DNA of 49,097 nt from an uncultured Bacteroidota bacterium (lineage in GTDB: Bacteria; Bacteroidota; Bacteroidia; AKYH767-A; 2013-40CM-41-45): assembly GCA_937871435.1 (NCBI GenBank), contig CALMQM010000078.1, forward strand, positions 1 through 49,097. Direction: 5' to 3'. Of the stretch, positions 40,971 to 48,682 are shown piece after piece; position 1 is the first letter of the stretch; every line of letters starts with the position of its first letter. A program made the translations under genes and the position numbers. A model generated the notes under the pieces. That model did no database searches. It was given only the letters and a program-made list of their open reading frames with translations, and was not told the origin of the DNA.

Positions 40971-42344
40971 TCAACGTCCGCTTTTTATCAAGTCCAGCGT
41001 TTTGGAGAGGACTACATCATTTTGTTGTAAAATATCAGCGATAGATGGAAGCACTGTATATGTTGGCATCACTCCGTATCCGGTGTTTTCGCGAACATCT
41101 GTAACTGTCAATCTGTAGTTTGAGTTGTCGCAAAGCAATTTTGTGTTGGGCAAAACGGTCTGGCCTTTCAGACCAAAGACTCCGCTGAAAACAACTTTGT
41201 TTCCACCTGTTTCTTCTCCAATAAAAACCGCTCTTTTGTAGTATTCCAGTCGGGAACAAAAGGCACCGGTGTTTGAAAAACATCCACCGTTAATAAGCAC
41301 ATACACTTTTCCTTTGAATGAATTTTTCATTGGCTGATGTATTCCCAACATTTTCCCCGTTATATTTTTCAATTCCCGGGATGAATCGTTTACATGGGAT
41401 ACAGATTTGATTTCTGTAAAATACTGAAACGGCTGATCGAGTAAGCCGGAAAGCAGATATACAGCCGGTGAGAAGTCCCCGCCTTGATTGTCGCGCAGAT
41501 CGAGAATTAAGTGTTCAAGGTTTTTTTGTTGAAGCTGCAAGAGAACAAAGTCAATCTCCTTCTTTAATTTTTTGTCATCCCAGGATTTTATTCTGAAGAT
41601 GGCGGCATTGGTAGCGCTGTCAATCCGAAAGAAAGAGGATGGTTCCGTTGTAATTTCATTTTTATTTCCCGCATTCAACGACAACTCCTCCTGTCTTGAA
41701 ATTGCGGCAACATTTAATATTTTCTCCCTGCTGTCAGACGATTTGATGATGAGCTTAAATGAATCGGGATGTCCGAAATGAAAGCTGTAATATTCTCTGA
41801 AGTAGTTATTGAGAATCCACAAAGCATAATTTTCATTGTTCCCGTCTCTCACCTGGCGGCAGAGTAAATAGTTCATTACATCTTTTGAATTCTTTCCGTT
41901 AATACTTACTATTTCATCTCCGGGATGAATATCAGTGTTGCCTGATAAATTCCGGGTGACATAGAGAGAACTTCCCGTCCAGTAGATTCTGAAAGGAAAA
42001 TATTTTGATTGCTCATTGAATTGACTGGAAGATTGTTTGCTTAAATAAATATTTGAGTGTCCGTCTTTGATAAGTGAAGAAACCGGAGTGATGTAGCGAT
42101 AGAACTCCATTTCTGTCATAGGTTTTAAATTGAAATACAAGCTGTCAAAGAAATTGTCCACTTCCTTTTTTGAAGCATAGAGATAACAATTCACCAGATT
42201 GTTTTCATATCTCCTTCTAAAAACTCTGAAGTCGGACTGTAATTGAGATGTTGAATAAATCCTCCCCGTAATCTGCGCAAGCAAATCAGTTGAATTTGAA
42301 AACGAAAACAAGAGAATTATTAAAATGGAGAGTCTGAACTTCAT
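40971..42344 (-). CDS. S41-family peptidase (C-terminal processing/tricorn-like)
   Basis: A 457-residue exported protease-like protein. The signal peptide is MKFRLSILIILLFSFSNSTDLLAQ. An N-terminal helical part (about 30-130, SDFRVFRRRYENNLVNCYLYASKKEVDNFFDSL, SSLIKDGHSNIYLS) is followed by a PDZ-like stretch (about 150-175, IHPGDEIVSINGKNSKDVMNYLL). The S41 core has HLILDLRDNQGGDFSPAVYLLSGLL, VYVLINGGCFSNTGAFCSRL (nucleophile Ser) and VFIGEETGGNKVVFSG (catalytic Glu/Gly region). It probably acts in the periplasm or outside. No T9SS tail is present. The substrate is not known. Confidence 0.88.
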   Translation of the reverse strand: MKFRLSILIILLFSFSNSTDLLAQITGRIYSTSQLQSDFRVFRRRYENNLVNCYLYASKKEVDNFFDSLYFNLKPMTEMEFYRYITPVSSLIKDGHSNIYLSKQSSSQFNEQSKYFPFRIYWTGSSLYVTRNLSGNTDIHPGDEIVSINGKNSKDVMNYLLCRQVRDGNNENYALWILNNYFREYYSFHFGHPDSFKLIIKSSDSREKILNVAAISRQEELSLNAGNKNEITTEPSSFFRIDSATNAAIFRIKSWDDKKLKKEIDFVLLQLQQKNLEHLILDLRDNQGGDFSPAVYLLSGLLDQPFQYFTEIKSVSHVNDSSRELKNITGKMLGIHQPMKNSFKGKVYVLINGGCFSNTGAFCSRLEYYKRAVFIGEETGGNKVVFSGVFGLKGQTVLPNTKLLCDNSNYRLTVTDVRENTGYGVMPTYTVLPSIADILQQNDVVLSKTLDLIKSGR

Positions 42345-42589
42345 TGAATCAAGGAATTTTTTTCCCAGATAAAATTACATCAAAGATAAAAAACCATGAG
42401 AAACAATTGCGCCTCCGGTTGACAAGAAAAATGTCATCACTCCGATTGAAAAAATTCCGGAACTAAGATTATTATGCAGAATACAGGTACAATTCAAAAA
42501 ACAAGTTGATTTAGAATTTTAATCCTTCCAAACTCCGGAGTGGTGAGCGATCGCAAATTGCTTTGTGAATGCTCAGACCTTAGTTGCTT
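42345..42589. other. Upstream region of the S41 gene, no recognised feature
   Basis: No gene is seen. The divergent gene at 42832 lies to the right, beyond a folded element and a candidate -7 box. Confidence 0.35.
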
Positions 42590-42724
42590 GGCGGAATGTT
42601 GTGGGCGGGATTGTGCGATGGCTCATTCCGCCATGGCACTTCGAGAGCTAGTTCAATGAAAGTATCGCCACCCACCTCCGCGACGGAATGACCTCTCGCA
42701 CGGGCTTTCACACAACATTTCGCC
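42590..42724. repeat. Large nested inverted repeat (folded element)
   Basis: GGCGGAATGTTGTG (42590-42603) pairs with CACAACATTTCGCC (42711-42724). Inside, GTGCGA (42613-42618) pairs with TCGCAC (42696-42701), and CATTCCG (42624-42630) pairs with CGGAATG (42684-42690). Three nested stems in about 135 bp of GC-rich DNA within an AT-rich spacer suggest a mobile or structured repeat. Its size and nested build are like the attC-like element at 35304-35436, but the ends differ. Confidence 0.75.
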
Positions 42725-42804
42725 GAGCGAGGGACCAAATCAAATTTTAACAATTAATTTCTGCATTTGGAATTTAGTCCTGACGATGAAACCGGGAATA
42801 AACA

Positions 42805-42812
42805 TACATTTG
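42805..42812 (+). promoter_or_regulatory. Candidate -7 box (TACATTTG)
   Basis: An exact TAnnTTTG match 19 nt before the ATG at 42832. A TTTG at 42766-42769 is too far away (35 nt) to be its -33 element. Confidence 0.4.
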
Positions 42813-42831
42813 AAAACGTAAATCCGCTATC

Positions 42832-44283
42832 ATGAATAAGCTCCGCTATCTGCTTCTCCTTGGTTTTCTTTTAATAAACATTTCCGCTTTTTCCAGTCAT
42901 GCCATGGGCGGAGAAATCACTTATGAATGCCTGGGAGCAAATCAGTACCATGTTAAATTGATTCTCATCAGAGATTGTTCGGGTATTCCGATGACTTCTT
43001 CCAGAACAATTGTGATCACAAATTCCTGTGGTCTGACAAGCCCGACACTCACTGTAAACCAGGTTGGAAATCCGGATGTGATTTCTTCCGTCTGTTACAC
43101 AGGACTTACCACATGCAATGGAGGAATAGAATTTGGGATGGAACGCTATACTTATGAAGGCACTGTAACCTTGACAGGTGCCTGCAGCGACTGGACATTG
43201 GGACACACATTAGCCGATCGTAACAACTCAATTACCACCACAGCGGGAGCAGGAAATGACAGTTTGTACATCTACACACAAATCAACAATACCAATTCAA
43301 TCTGCAACAACTCACCTGTCTTCGCAAATATAGCCGCCGGAATTTTTTATCTCGGGTATGCTACCTGTTATACGCAGGGTGTATACGATCCTGATGGTGA
43401 TTCACTCGCTTTTCAAATGACACCGCCGCGCACAGGTCCTGCTGCAGGTGATACGGTTCAGTATCTCAGCGGATACAATTCAAGCAATCCGATACATTCA
43501 CAATCGGCTCTCAGCTTTGATAATGCAACCGGCGATTTGTGTTTTACTCCAGTACAAATAGAGAACTCAGTGTGGGCGCTTGTCATATCGGAATACCGGA
43601 ACGGCGTACTCATTGGTCAGGTTGAACGGGATATTCAGCTACGATTGCAACCGGATCCAGTCCCCAACAATATTCCAACCTTGTCCGGTTTTGATGGGGG
43701 CAACAGCTTTAGTCAGAATGCATGTCCCGGTTCGCCGGTAAACTTTTTTATTGCGGCGTATGATGCAAATGCTCAGGAAGATTTAACCATGAACTGGGAT
43801 CACGGAATCACGAATGCCATCTGGACAAATAATACTTCCACGAATTCCAACTATGATACTGCTTTTTTCAGCTGGACCCCTACTCTGGCTGACGTGAGTA
43901 CTACTCCTCATTGTATTACAGCAAGCGTTCACGACAGTCATTGTCCTTATACCGCTTCTCAGATACGTCAATATTGCATTACTGTATTACCGATCACTGA
44001 TCCATTTTGTATAAACCCCGGAATTTTCGAATCAACGACAGACCTTGGTGTAGAGGTATTTCCGAATCCAGTACAAAACGAATTACATATCGAAATCAGA
44101 AACTCCTCCTCGCCTGCAGTCAGCTGCATGTTTTATAATATACTCGGTCAGCCAATCCTGAACAGACAATTTTCCCCGAAAGAAAAGAACACAGTAGATG
44201 TTTCAGAATGGCAGCGTGGAATTTACATGGTAAAAATTATTGACCGGGATAAAATTTCAATACAATGGATTATGCTTCTCTGA
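42832..44283 (+). CDS. T9SS-sorted surface protein, paralogue of the 12136-13563 product
   Basis: A 483-residue exported protein. The signal peptide is MNKLRYLLLLGFLLINISAFS; the mature part starts SHAMGGEITYECLGANQYH. Block order follows the paralogue: LIRDCSGIPM, CYTGLTTCNGGIEFGMERYTYEGTVTLTGACSDW, INNTNSICNNSPVF, GVYDPDGDSLAFQMTPP, LVISEYRNGVLIGQVERDIQLRL, FFSWTPTLADVSTTPHCITASVHDSHCPY. The C-terminal sorting domain is VEVFPNPVQNELHIEI with SEWQRGIYMVKIID. Many paired cysteines suggest disulfide-rich Ig-like modules. The two copies lie 30 kb apart, so they are not a fresh tandem duplication. Function is unknown, probably surface adhesion or structure. Confidence 0.88.
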   Translation: MNKLRYLLLLGFLLINISAFSSHAMGGEITYECLGANQYHVKLILIRDCSGIPMTSSRTIVITNSCGLTSPTLTVNQVGNPDVISSVCYTGLTTCNGGIEFGMERYTYEGTVTLTGACSDWTLGHTLADRNNSITTTAGAGNDSLYIYTQINNTNSICNNSPVFANIAAGIFYLGYATCYTQGVYDPDGDSLAFQMTPPRTGPAAGDTVQYLSGYNSSNPIHSQSALSFDNATGDLCFTPVQIENSVWALVISEYRNGVLIGQVERDIQLRLQPDPVPNNIPTLSGFDGGNSFSQNACPGSPVNFFIAAYDANAQEDLTMNWDHGITNAIWTNNTSTNSNYDTAFFSWTPTLADVSTTPHCITASVHDSHCPYTASQIRQYCITVLPITDPFCINPGIFESTTDLGVEVFPNPVQNELHIEIRNSSSPAVSCMFYNILGQPILNRQFSPKEKNTVDVSEWQRGIYMVKIIDRDKISIQWIMLL

Positions 44284-44609
44284 TCTGAGCGCATCGGAAA
44301 ATTTGCATTCTTTAGCTTACCCGAAAAACAATAATCGTGGATCAGAAATCATATGTGTTCAAAGTAAAGGGTTTTTGGGGTTTGTTCCGGTGGATGGGAG
44401 AAGACCTGCAACGCTGGAGATTGGTTTTGAACCATGACAACAAATACGCATTGTTCAATACTGTCCTACTTATTTCTTACCAGAAAATCCCTGATCAGTG
44501 GATGAATATCACACAGTTTAAGGGCAAAGGATCCTGGAGATCCTTCGGAGCAGGAATATGTGCATTTCTTGTGCGGCGGGGTAAGCTAATACAGAATTTT
44601 AAATCAAAA
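44284..44609. other. Degenerate region with a dispersed repeat
   Basis: An open frame (44337-44636) runs through this stretch but overlaps the end of the next gene and has no recognisable fold. I treat it as possibly decayed coding DNA. Positions 44498-44553 contain GTGGATGAATATCACACAG and ACAGTTTAAGGGCAAAGGA followed by a TGGAGATC stretch. Related sequence occurs at 48760-48786 and 48906-48950. Confidence 0.45.
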
Positions 44610-45830
44610 TTAACTTTTACGTTTTATTTTGTTTGATATTTTTCTTTTGAATATTTTATTAGCACTATCTGAATTATTATTATAATATCCACCGCTTGTA
44701 TAAGAATTACTGCCTAATTGTTTTAAAATAGTAATGTCCTTTTCATTTTTTATATCCTTTGGGTCACTATGACTTGGTGTAATTTTTTCGTTTCTTCCAC
44801 TTCTTCGAAATACAGCATCACCATATCTCATATGCAATGGACTGATTCTACAATAACAAGCATTTATTCCATCAATTTCTTCCCACCGATCTGCTGAGTT
44901 TAATTGCCCGTAGAATGACATCATTATATCTTTTGTTTCATTGAATCCGGTTATTTTTATTCTATCTCTCCCAATTTTATAAATGCTCATTGAAAAAGTA
45001 TTTGTCGAAGTAATACAAGTAATCTTTAAATCTTTATCTATTATCATTTTGTAAATACTATATTTTGATTCGGCTTCATTCCATCGTATGATTTTCCAAG
45101 TTCCACTTAGTTGACGAAAGCGTTTAATAGTTAACCCTGACTCTTGAATTAGCGAACCCTCATGGTCTTTAAAAGAAATGCCCTTTAATATGCTATTTTG
45201 ATTTAAATAAAAATATGCAAAAAAATTCTCGTTGAAATATTTGTTTTGGGGGTCTTGATAATAATCATCTTCCATTAATAATACAGGGCCGCTTACTTGA
45301 TTTTTGTGTGAATCAATCGTTAAAAATAGGCCGGAAAGCACATTGTAATCGTATGCATCTTTTAGGATCCAATATACTTTTTCAGATGTACTTAAGTGTG
45401 TAAGCTCAACATAGAAGTTCGAGGATGAATCTTTAACTATTCCGCCTTTTAATTCAATAGTATCATTTTTTAAATTTATAATTTTTATCTGATCTGACTC
45501 TGCTTGCATGATATAATGGTTCGAAAAATTAATTGTTCGATCCGAAACTGCAGTATTGCTATAGAAAATTCTGTATTTATTTTTAAATGGAATTCTTTTT
45601 TTATATTTTGTTTTAATTCCAAATTCATTTCTGAGAGCAGAAATAATATTGGGAAGAATAACTTCATATTGTTTAGGGAATCGATTTCTAGTTTTGAAAT
45701 CCGATATCCAGCCTGATGATGTATATTCAATATTAGGAAAAGTTTTTTTGAGGTACTGGTGAATATCCCTCTGACTTACATGTAATGCAAGAGCTTGTAA
45801 AATTTCTTTAAATTCTTCCTTAGGTTCCAT
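44610..45830 (-). CDS. Unrecognised 406-residue protein of an accessory segment
   Basis: No family is recognised. Residues 1-75 are helical (KEEFKEILQALALHVSQRDIHQYLKKTFPNIEYTSSGWISDFKTR) and could hold a helix-turn-helix. Residues about 85-300 are beta-rich, with units such as IKIINLKNDTIELKGGIVKDSSSNFYVELTHLS, LSGLFLTIDSHKNQVSGPVLLMEDD and LSGTWKIIRWNEAESKYSIYKMIIDKDLKITCI. A short Cys-containing patch (INACYCRISPLHMRYGDAVFRR) and a disordered, basic Ser/Asn tail end it. Two perfect 16-bp palindromes lie upstream (45858-45873 and 45926-45941), suggesting a self-regulating DNA-binding protein. The low G+C and lack of family suggest transfer. Confidence 0.72.
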   Translation of the reverse strand: MEPKEEFKEILQALALHVSQRDIHQYLKKTFPNIEYTSSGWISDFKTRNRFPKQYEVILPNIISALRNEFGIKTKYKKRIPFKNKYRIFYSNTAVSDRTINFSNHYIMQAESDQIKIINLKNDTIELKGGIVKDSSSNFYVELTHLSTSEKVYWILKDAYDYNVLSGLFLTIDSHKNQVSGPVLLMEDDYYQDPQNKYFNENFFAYFYLNQNSILKGISFKDHEGSLIQESGLTIKRFRQLSGTWKIIRWNEAESKYSIYKMIIDKDLKITCITSTNTFSMSIYKIGRDRIKITGFNETKDIMMSFYGQLNSADRWEEIDGINACYCRISPLHMRYGDAVFRRSGRNEKITPSHSDPKDIKNEKDITILKQLGSNSYTSGGYYNNNSDSANKIFKRKISNKIKRKS

Positions 45831-45857
45831 GCTGCAATAAATAAAAAGGATTGGATA

Positions 45858-45941
45858 CTTCCAAATTTGGAAGGTTTTTGGAACAAACTTGCTTTTGTCT
45901 TGGATTTAATGTGGTAATTACAGTGGAAATTCATGAATTTC
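45858..45941 (-). promoter_or_regulatory. Two perfect 16-bp palindromes upstream of the 406-residue gene
   Basis: CTTCCAAATTTGGAAG (45858-45873) and GAAATTCATGAATTTC (45926-45941) are both perfect palindromes, 68 bp apart start to start. They lie 28 and 96 bases upstream of the start codon at 45830. Their sequences differ, so they may serve different regulators. Confidence 0.55.
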
Positions 45942-46154
45942 AGATTGGTATATTTGATAGTATGAAACTTGGATTGAAAATATTTAAAGTAATAACATTT
46001 CGAAAGTGGCCGTAGATTTTCAAATCGGTGACGAATTGCTATTTTTCTTTTATCCAAATATTAAATGTAAATCCTATGAAACTCAGAATTAGTTTAACCA
46101 AAGACACAAAAATGTTCCTATCCTTATTCCAAAATAGTGCTAAAATCTATAACC
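45942..46154. other. Spacer upstream of the small membrane protein
   Basis: It contains TATATTTG (45949-45956, a -7 match on the plus strand). An overlapping frame (46077-46255) shows no coding character and was not called. Confidence 0.35.
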
Positions 46155-46361
46155 ATGAAGAGAAAGAATTCTGCAAACTGGGAATTGGTGATAATTTACT
46201 TAACCTTGTTATCACTTATCTTTTTAATGGCATTTGGTGTGATCATACCGGATAGTCATTGGTGGGGTATAGTTGATGATTTATTATCTCACGTTCTCAT
46301 TCTTGTACTAATTTCTGCCATACTAAAGATAACTCTAGAGATTTTTAATAGAAGGGGATAA
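46155..46361 (+). CDS. Small two-TM membrane protein
   Basis: A 68-residue hydrophobic protein: KRKNSANWELVIIYLTLLSLIFLMAFGVIIPDSHWWGIVDDLLSHVLILVLISAILKITLEIFNRRG. Two membrane helices (about 10-31 and 44-61) are separated by a short polar turn with DSHWW. The start at 46155 was chosen for the basic N-terminus. A strong terminator follows directly, which supports a real transcript. Small two-helix proteins can be toxins or membrane regulators; the function here is unknown. Confidence 0.5.
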   Translation: MKRKNSANWELVIIYLTLLSLIFLMAFGVIIPDSHWWGIVDDLLSHVLILVLISAILKITLEIFNRRG

Positions 46362-46366
46362 ACTTA

Positions 46367-46392
46367 TGGGGGCGCTGCCCCCATTTTATTTT
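46367..46392 (+). terminator. Rho-independent terminator
   Basis: TGGGGGC (46367-46373), loop GCT, GCCCCCA (46377-46383), then a T-rich tail TTTTATTTT. It separates the small membrane gene from the mazG-like/helicase unit. Confidence 0.9.
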
Positions 46393-46472
46393 CATTTTAT
46401 CAATTGCTTTAAAATCATTTTTCACTGCATTAAAAAATCCAATTGGATTCGTACCTTTCCCAAAAAAATCCC

Positions 46473-46802
46473 ATGAATGACATCACCGCCGCCCTGCTGA
46501 AATTCAGAAATGAACGCGATTGGGAACAGTTTCATGATGCAAGGAATCTGGCTTTGGCTTTAAGCATTGAGGCTGCGGAGCTCAATGAGCTTTTTCTTTG
46601 GAAAAAAGATACACAAATCGATTCTGTAGATTCTGAGAGGGTGAAGGAGGAGTTGGCTGATGTATTTGCTTTCGCTTTTTTATTGGCTGAAAAGTATAAA
46701 TTCGATGTGAAGGAAATTATTCTCGATAAGGTGAAGAAGAATGCGGAGAAATATCCTGTAGAGAAATCCAAAGGTTCTGCAACAAAATATACCATGCTCT
46801 AA
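46473..46802 (+). CDS. MazG-like nucleotide pyrophosphohydrolase
   Basis: A 109-residue all-helical enzyme of the MazG/RS21-C6 (dCTPase-like) group. It hydrolyses nucleoside triphosphates (often dCTP or modified dNTPs) to monophosphate and pyrophosphate. Metal-site residues are visible: E33-x2-E36 in SIEAAELNELFLW, E59/E60 and D63 in VKEELADVFAFAFLLAEKY, and N/K residues near KKNAEKYPVEKSKGSATKY. The ATG at 46473 was chosen; an upstream in-frame TTG at 46443 adds nothing recognisable. Its stop is five bases before the next gene, so the two are almost certainly co-transcribed. The substrate was not determined. Confidence 0.88.
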   Translation: MNDITAALLKFRNERDWEQFHDARNLALALSIEAAELNELFLWKKDTQIDSVDSERVKEELADVFAFAFLLAEKYKFDVKEIILDKVKKNAEKYPVEKSKGSATKYTML

Positions 46803-46807
46803 AATTT

Positions 46808-48682
46808 ATGATTGTCTACCAATCTGATAAAGCCGGCTTTAATGATGATTTTCTTGCCGGAAACATTGAGGAAGTTATCCAGGAGAGATTTAGAAAAATT
46901 TTACATCAGCGCGTCGCTAAAAACGAGGTTCAGTCATGGAAGAACTCTCTGCATTACATGAACACTGTTTTGCAGGACCGGGAGATTCCGGAAGATGCGG
47001 GAATCAGTATTGAAACAAAAATTCCTCAGACCTCTAAACGAATTGACTTTATCATCACTGGGCAGGATAAGGAAAAGAAGGATCATGTTGTTATTATTGA
47101 ACTCAAACAATGGTCTTCAGCAGTTCTGACTGAAATGGACGCAGTTGTGAGAACCCGCTTTGAACACGGTTTCGCTGATGTGAACCATCCCAGTTATCAG
47201 GCCTGGTCTTACGCAGCTCTTCTTGAAGGCTACAATGAAGCGATCTATAACGGCGACATAAACCTCAATCCTTGTGCGTTCCTTCATAACTATAAAATGG
47301 ATGATGTTATCCGTCATCCATTCTATAAGGAACATCTTGACAAAGCACCTGTATTTCTGAAAACGGAAATCCGACAATTGCAGGATTTCATTCGTCAGTT
47401 TGTTCGTTATGGTGACAGGAATAAAATTTTGTACAAGATTGAGAATGGAAGAATCAGACCATCAAAATCACTTGCAGACAGTCTGGCAAAAATGCTAGTT
47501 GGTAACCGAGAGTTCGTGATGATAGATGAGCAAAAATTGGTTTACGAAAAGGTCATGAATGCTGCAGCAAAGTCTGACCGTAAAGGTAAAAAGCATGTAA
47601 TAATTGTTGAAGGAGGACCTGGAACAGGGAAATCCGTTGTAGCAATAAACCTGCTTGTGAATCTAACCGGCAAAGAAAAGAATGTGCAATATGTTACCAA
47701 GAATGCAGCCCCAAGAGCAGTTTACGCCAGCAAACTAACCGGTACAATCAAAAAAACCGAGTACGAAAATATGTTCAAAAGTTCCGGTGCGTACATCAAT
47801 ACCAAGCCTAATACATTTGATGTGTTGGTTGTAGATGAAGCTCATCGTTTGAATGATAAATCGGGGTTGTATGGTAATCTTGGAGAAAATCAGGTGAAGG
47901 AGATAATAAAGGCATCGATGACTTCTGTATTTTTTGTAGATGAGGATCAGCGTGTGACATTGAAAGACATCGGGAGCAAGGAAGAAATTCAGAAATGGGC
48001 AGAACGATCGGGAGCTGAAATTGAGGAGTTGAAACTGGAATCACAGTTTCGATGTAATGGTTCGGATGGATATTTATCCTGGCTTGATCACACACTGCAA
48101 ATTCGACGAACTGCAAACCCTACTCTGGAAGGTATAAATTATGATTTTAAAATATTTTCAGACCCCAATTCTCTGCGAAAGGAAATAGAAAAGAAAAACA
48201 AGCCCGGAAACAAAGCCCGAATGGTGGCAGGTTATTGCTGGGAATGGAAGAGCAAAAAAAATTCAAAATTGAAAGATGTAATCATTCCGGAATTCAATTT
48301 TGAAATGACCTGGAACCTGACAAAGGATGGTAGTTTGTGGATTATGAGTCCGGATTCTGTGAATGAAATTGGTTGTATCCACACCTGCCAGGGACTGGAA
48401 CTTGATTATATCGGTGTGATTGTAGGACCAGATCTTTTGGTTCGCAAGGGTGAAATAAAAGTTGATCCCGGCAAGAGAGCCAAATCCGATGCTTCCATCA
48501 AAGGATACAAACGATTGATAGACAATGACCCTGTAAATGCAAAGAAACTATTAAAAGGAATAATCCTTAATACCTATCGTACCCTTATGACAAGAGGCAT
48601 GAAAGGTTGTTATGTTTATTTTTGTGATAAGGAAGCAGAAGAGTTTTTCAGGGAAAATTTGGCTATAACACATGTCGGTTGA
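46808..48682 (+). CDS. DUF2075-type nuclease-helicase (Schlafen group 3-like)
   Basis: A 624-residue two-part protein. Residues about 60-105 have a PD-(D/E)xK-like nuclease core: D80 in KRIDFIITG, then E98-L-K100 in VVIIELKQW after beta-strands. Residues about 255-624 form a superfamily 1 helicase/P-loop core of the DUF2075/SLFN-g3 type. This has Walker A GGPGTGKS (269-276), VLVVDEAHRL (about 338-347), FFVDEDQRV, a Q-rich LESQFRCNG, IHTCQGLELDYIGVIVG, and NTYRTLMTRGMKGCYVYFCD near the end. A nuclease joined to a helicase suggests processing or cleavage of foreign or damaged nucleic acid. It is tightly coupled to the upstream MazG-like gene. Confidence 0.9.
   Translation: MIVYQSDKAGFNDDFLAGNIEEVIQERFRKILHQRVAKNEVQSWKNSLHYMNTVLQDREIPEDAGISIETKIPQTSKRIDFIITGQDKEKKDHVVIIELKQWSSAVLTEMDAVVRTRFEHGFADVNHPSYQAWSYAALLEGYNEAIYNGDINLNPCAFLHNYKMDDVIRHPFYKEHLDKAPVFLKTEIRQLQDFIRQFVRYGDRNKILYKIENGRIRPSKSLADSLAKMLVGNREFVMIDEQKLVYEKVMNAAAKSDRKGKKHVIIVEGGPGTGKSVVAINLLVNLTGKEKNVQYVTKNAAPRAVYASKLTGTIKKTEYENMFKSSGAYINTKPNTFDVLVVDEAHRLNDKSGLYGNLGENQVKEIIKASMTSVFFVDEDQRVTLKDIGSKEEIQKWAERSGAEIEELKLESQFRCNGSDGYLSWLDHTLQIRRTANPTLEGINYDFKIFSDPNSLRKEIEKKNKPGNKARMVAGYCWEWKSKKNSKLKDVIIPEFNFEMTWNLTKDGSLWIMSPDSVNEIGCIHTCQGLELDYIGVIVGPDLLVRKGEIKVDPGKRAKSDASIKGYKRLIDNDPVNAKKLLKGIILNTYRTLMTRGMKGCYVYFCDKEAEEFFRENLAITHVG

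Noticed and set aside
44337-44636. 99-residue frame after the SHAMG paralogue
   Set aside because: It overlaps the end of the convergent 406-residue gene and contains a dispersed repeat; I treat it as possible decayed DNA, not a gene.
46028-46255. Frame overlapping the small two-TM protein
   Set aside because: It lacks a coherent hydrophobic or domain pattern; the alternative frame gives two clear membrane helices and ends at a terminator.
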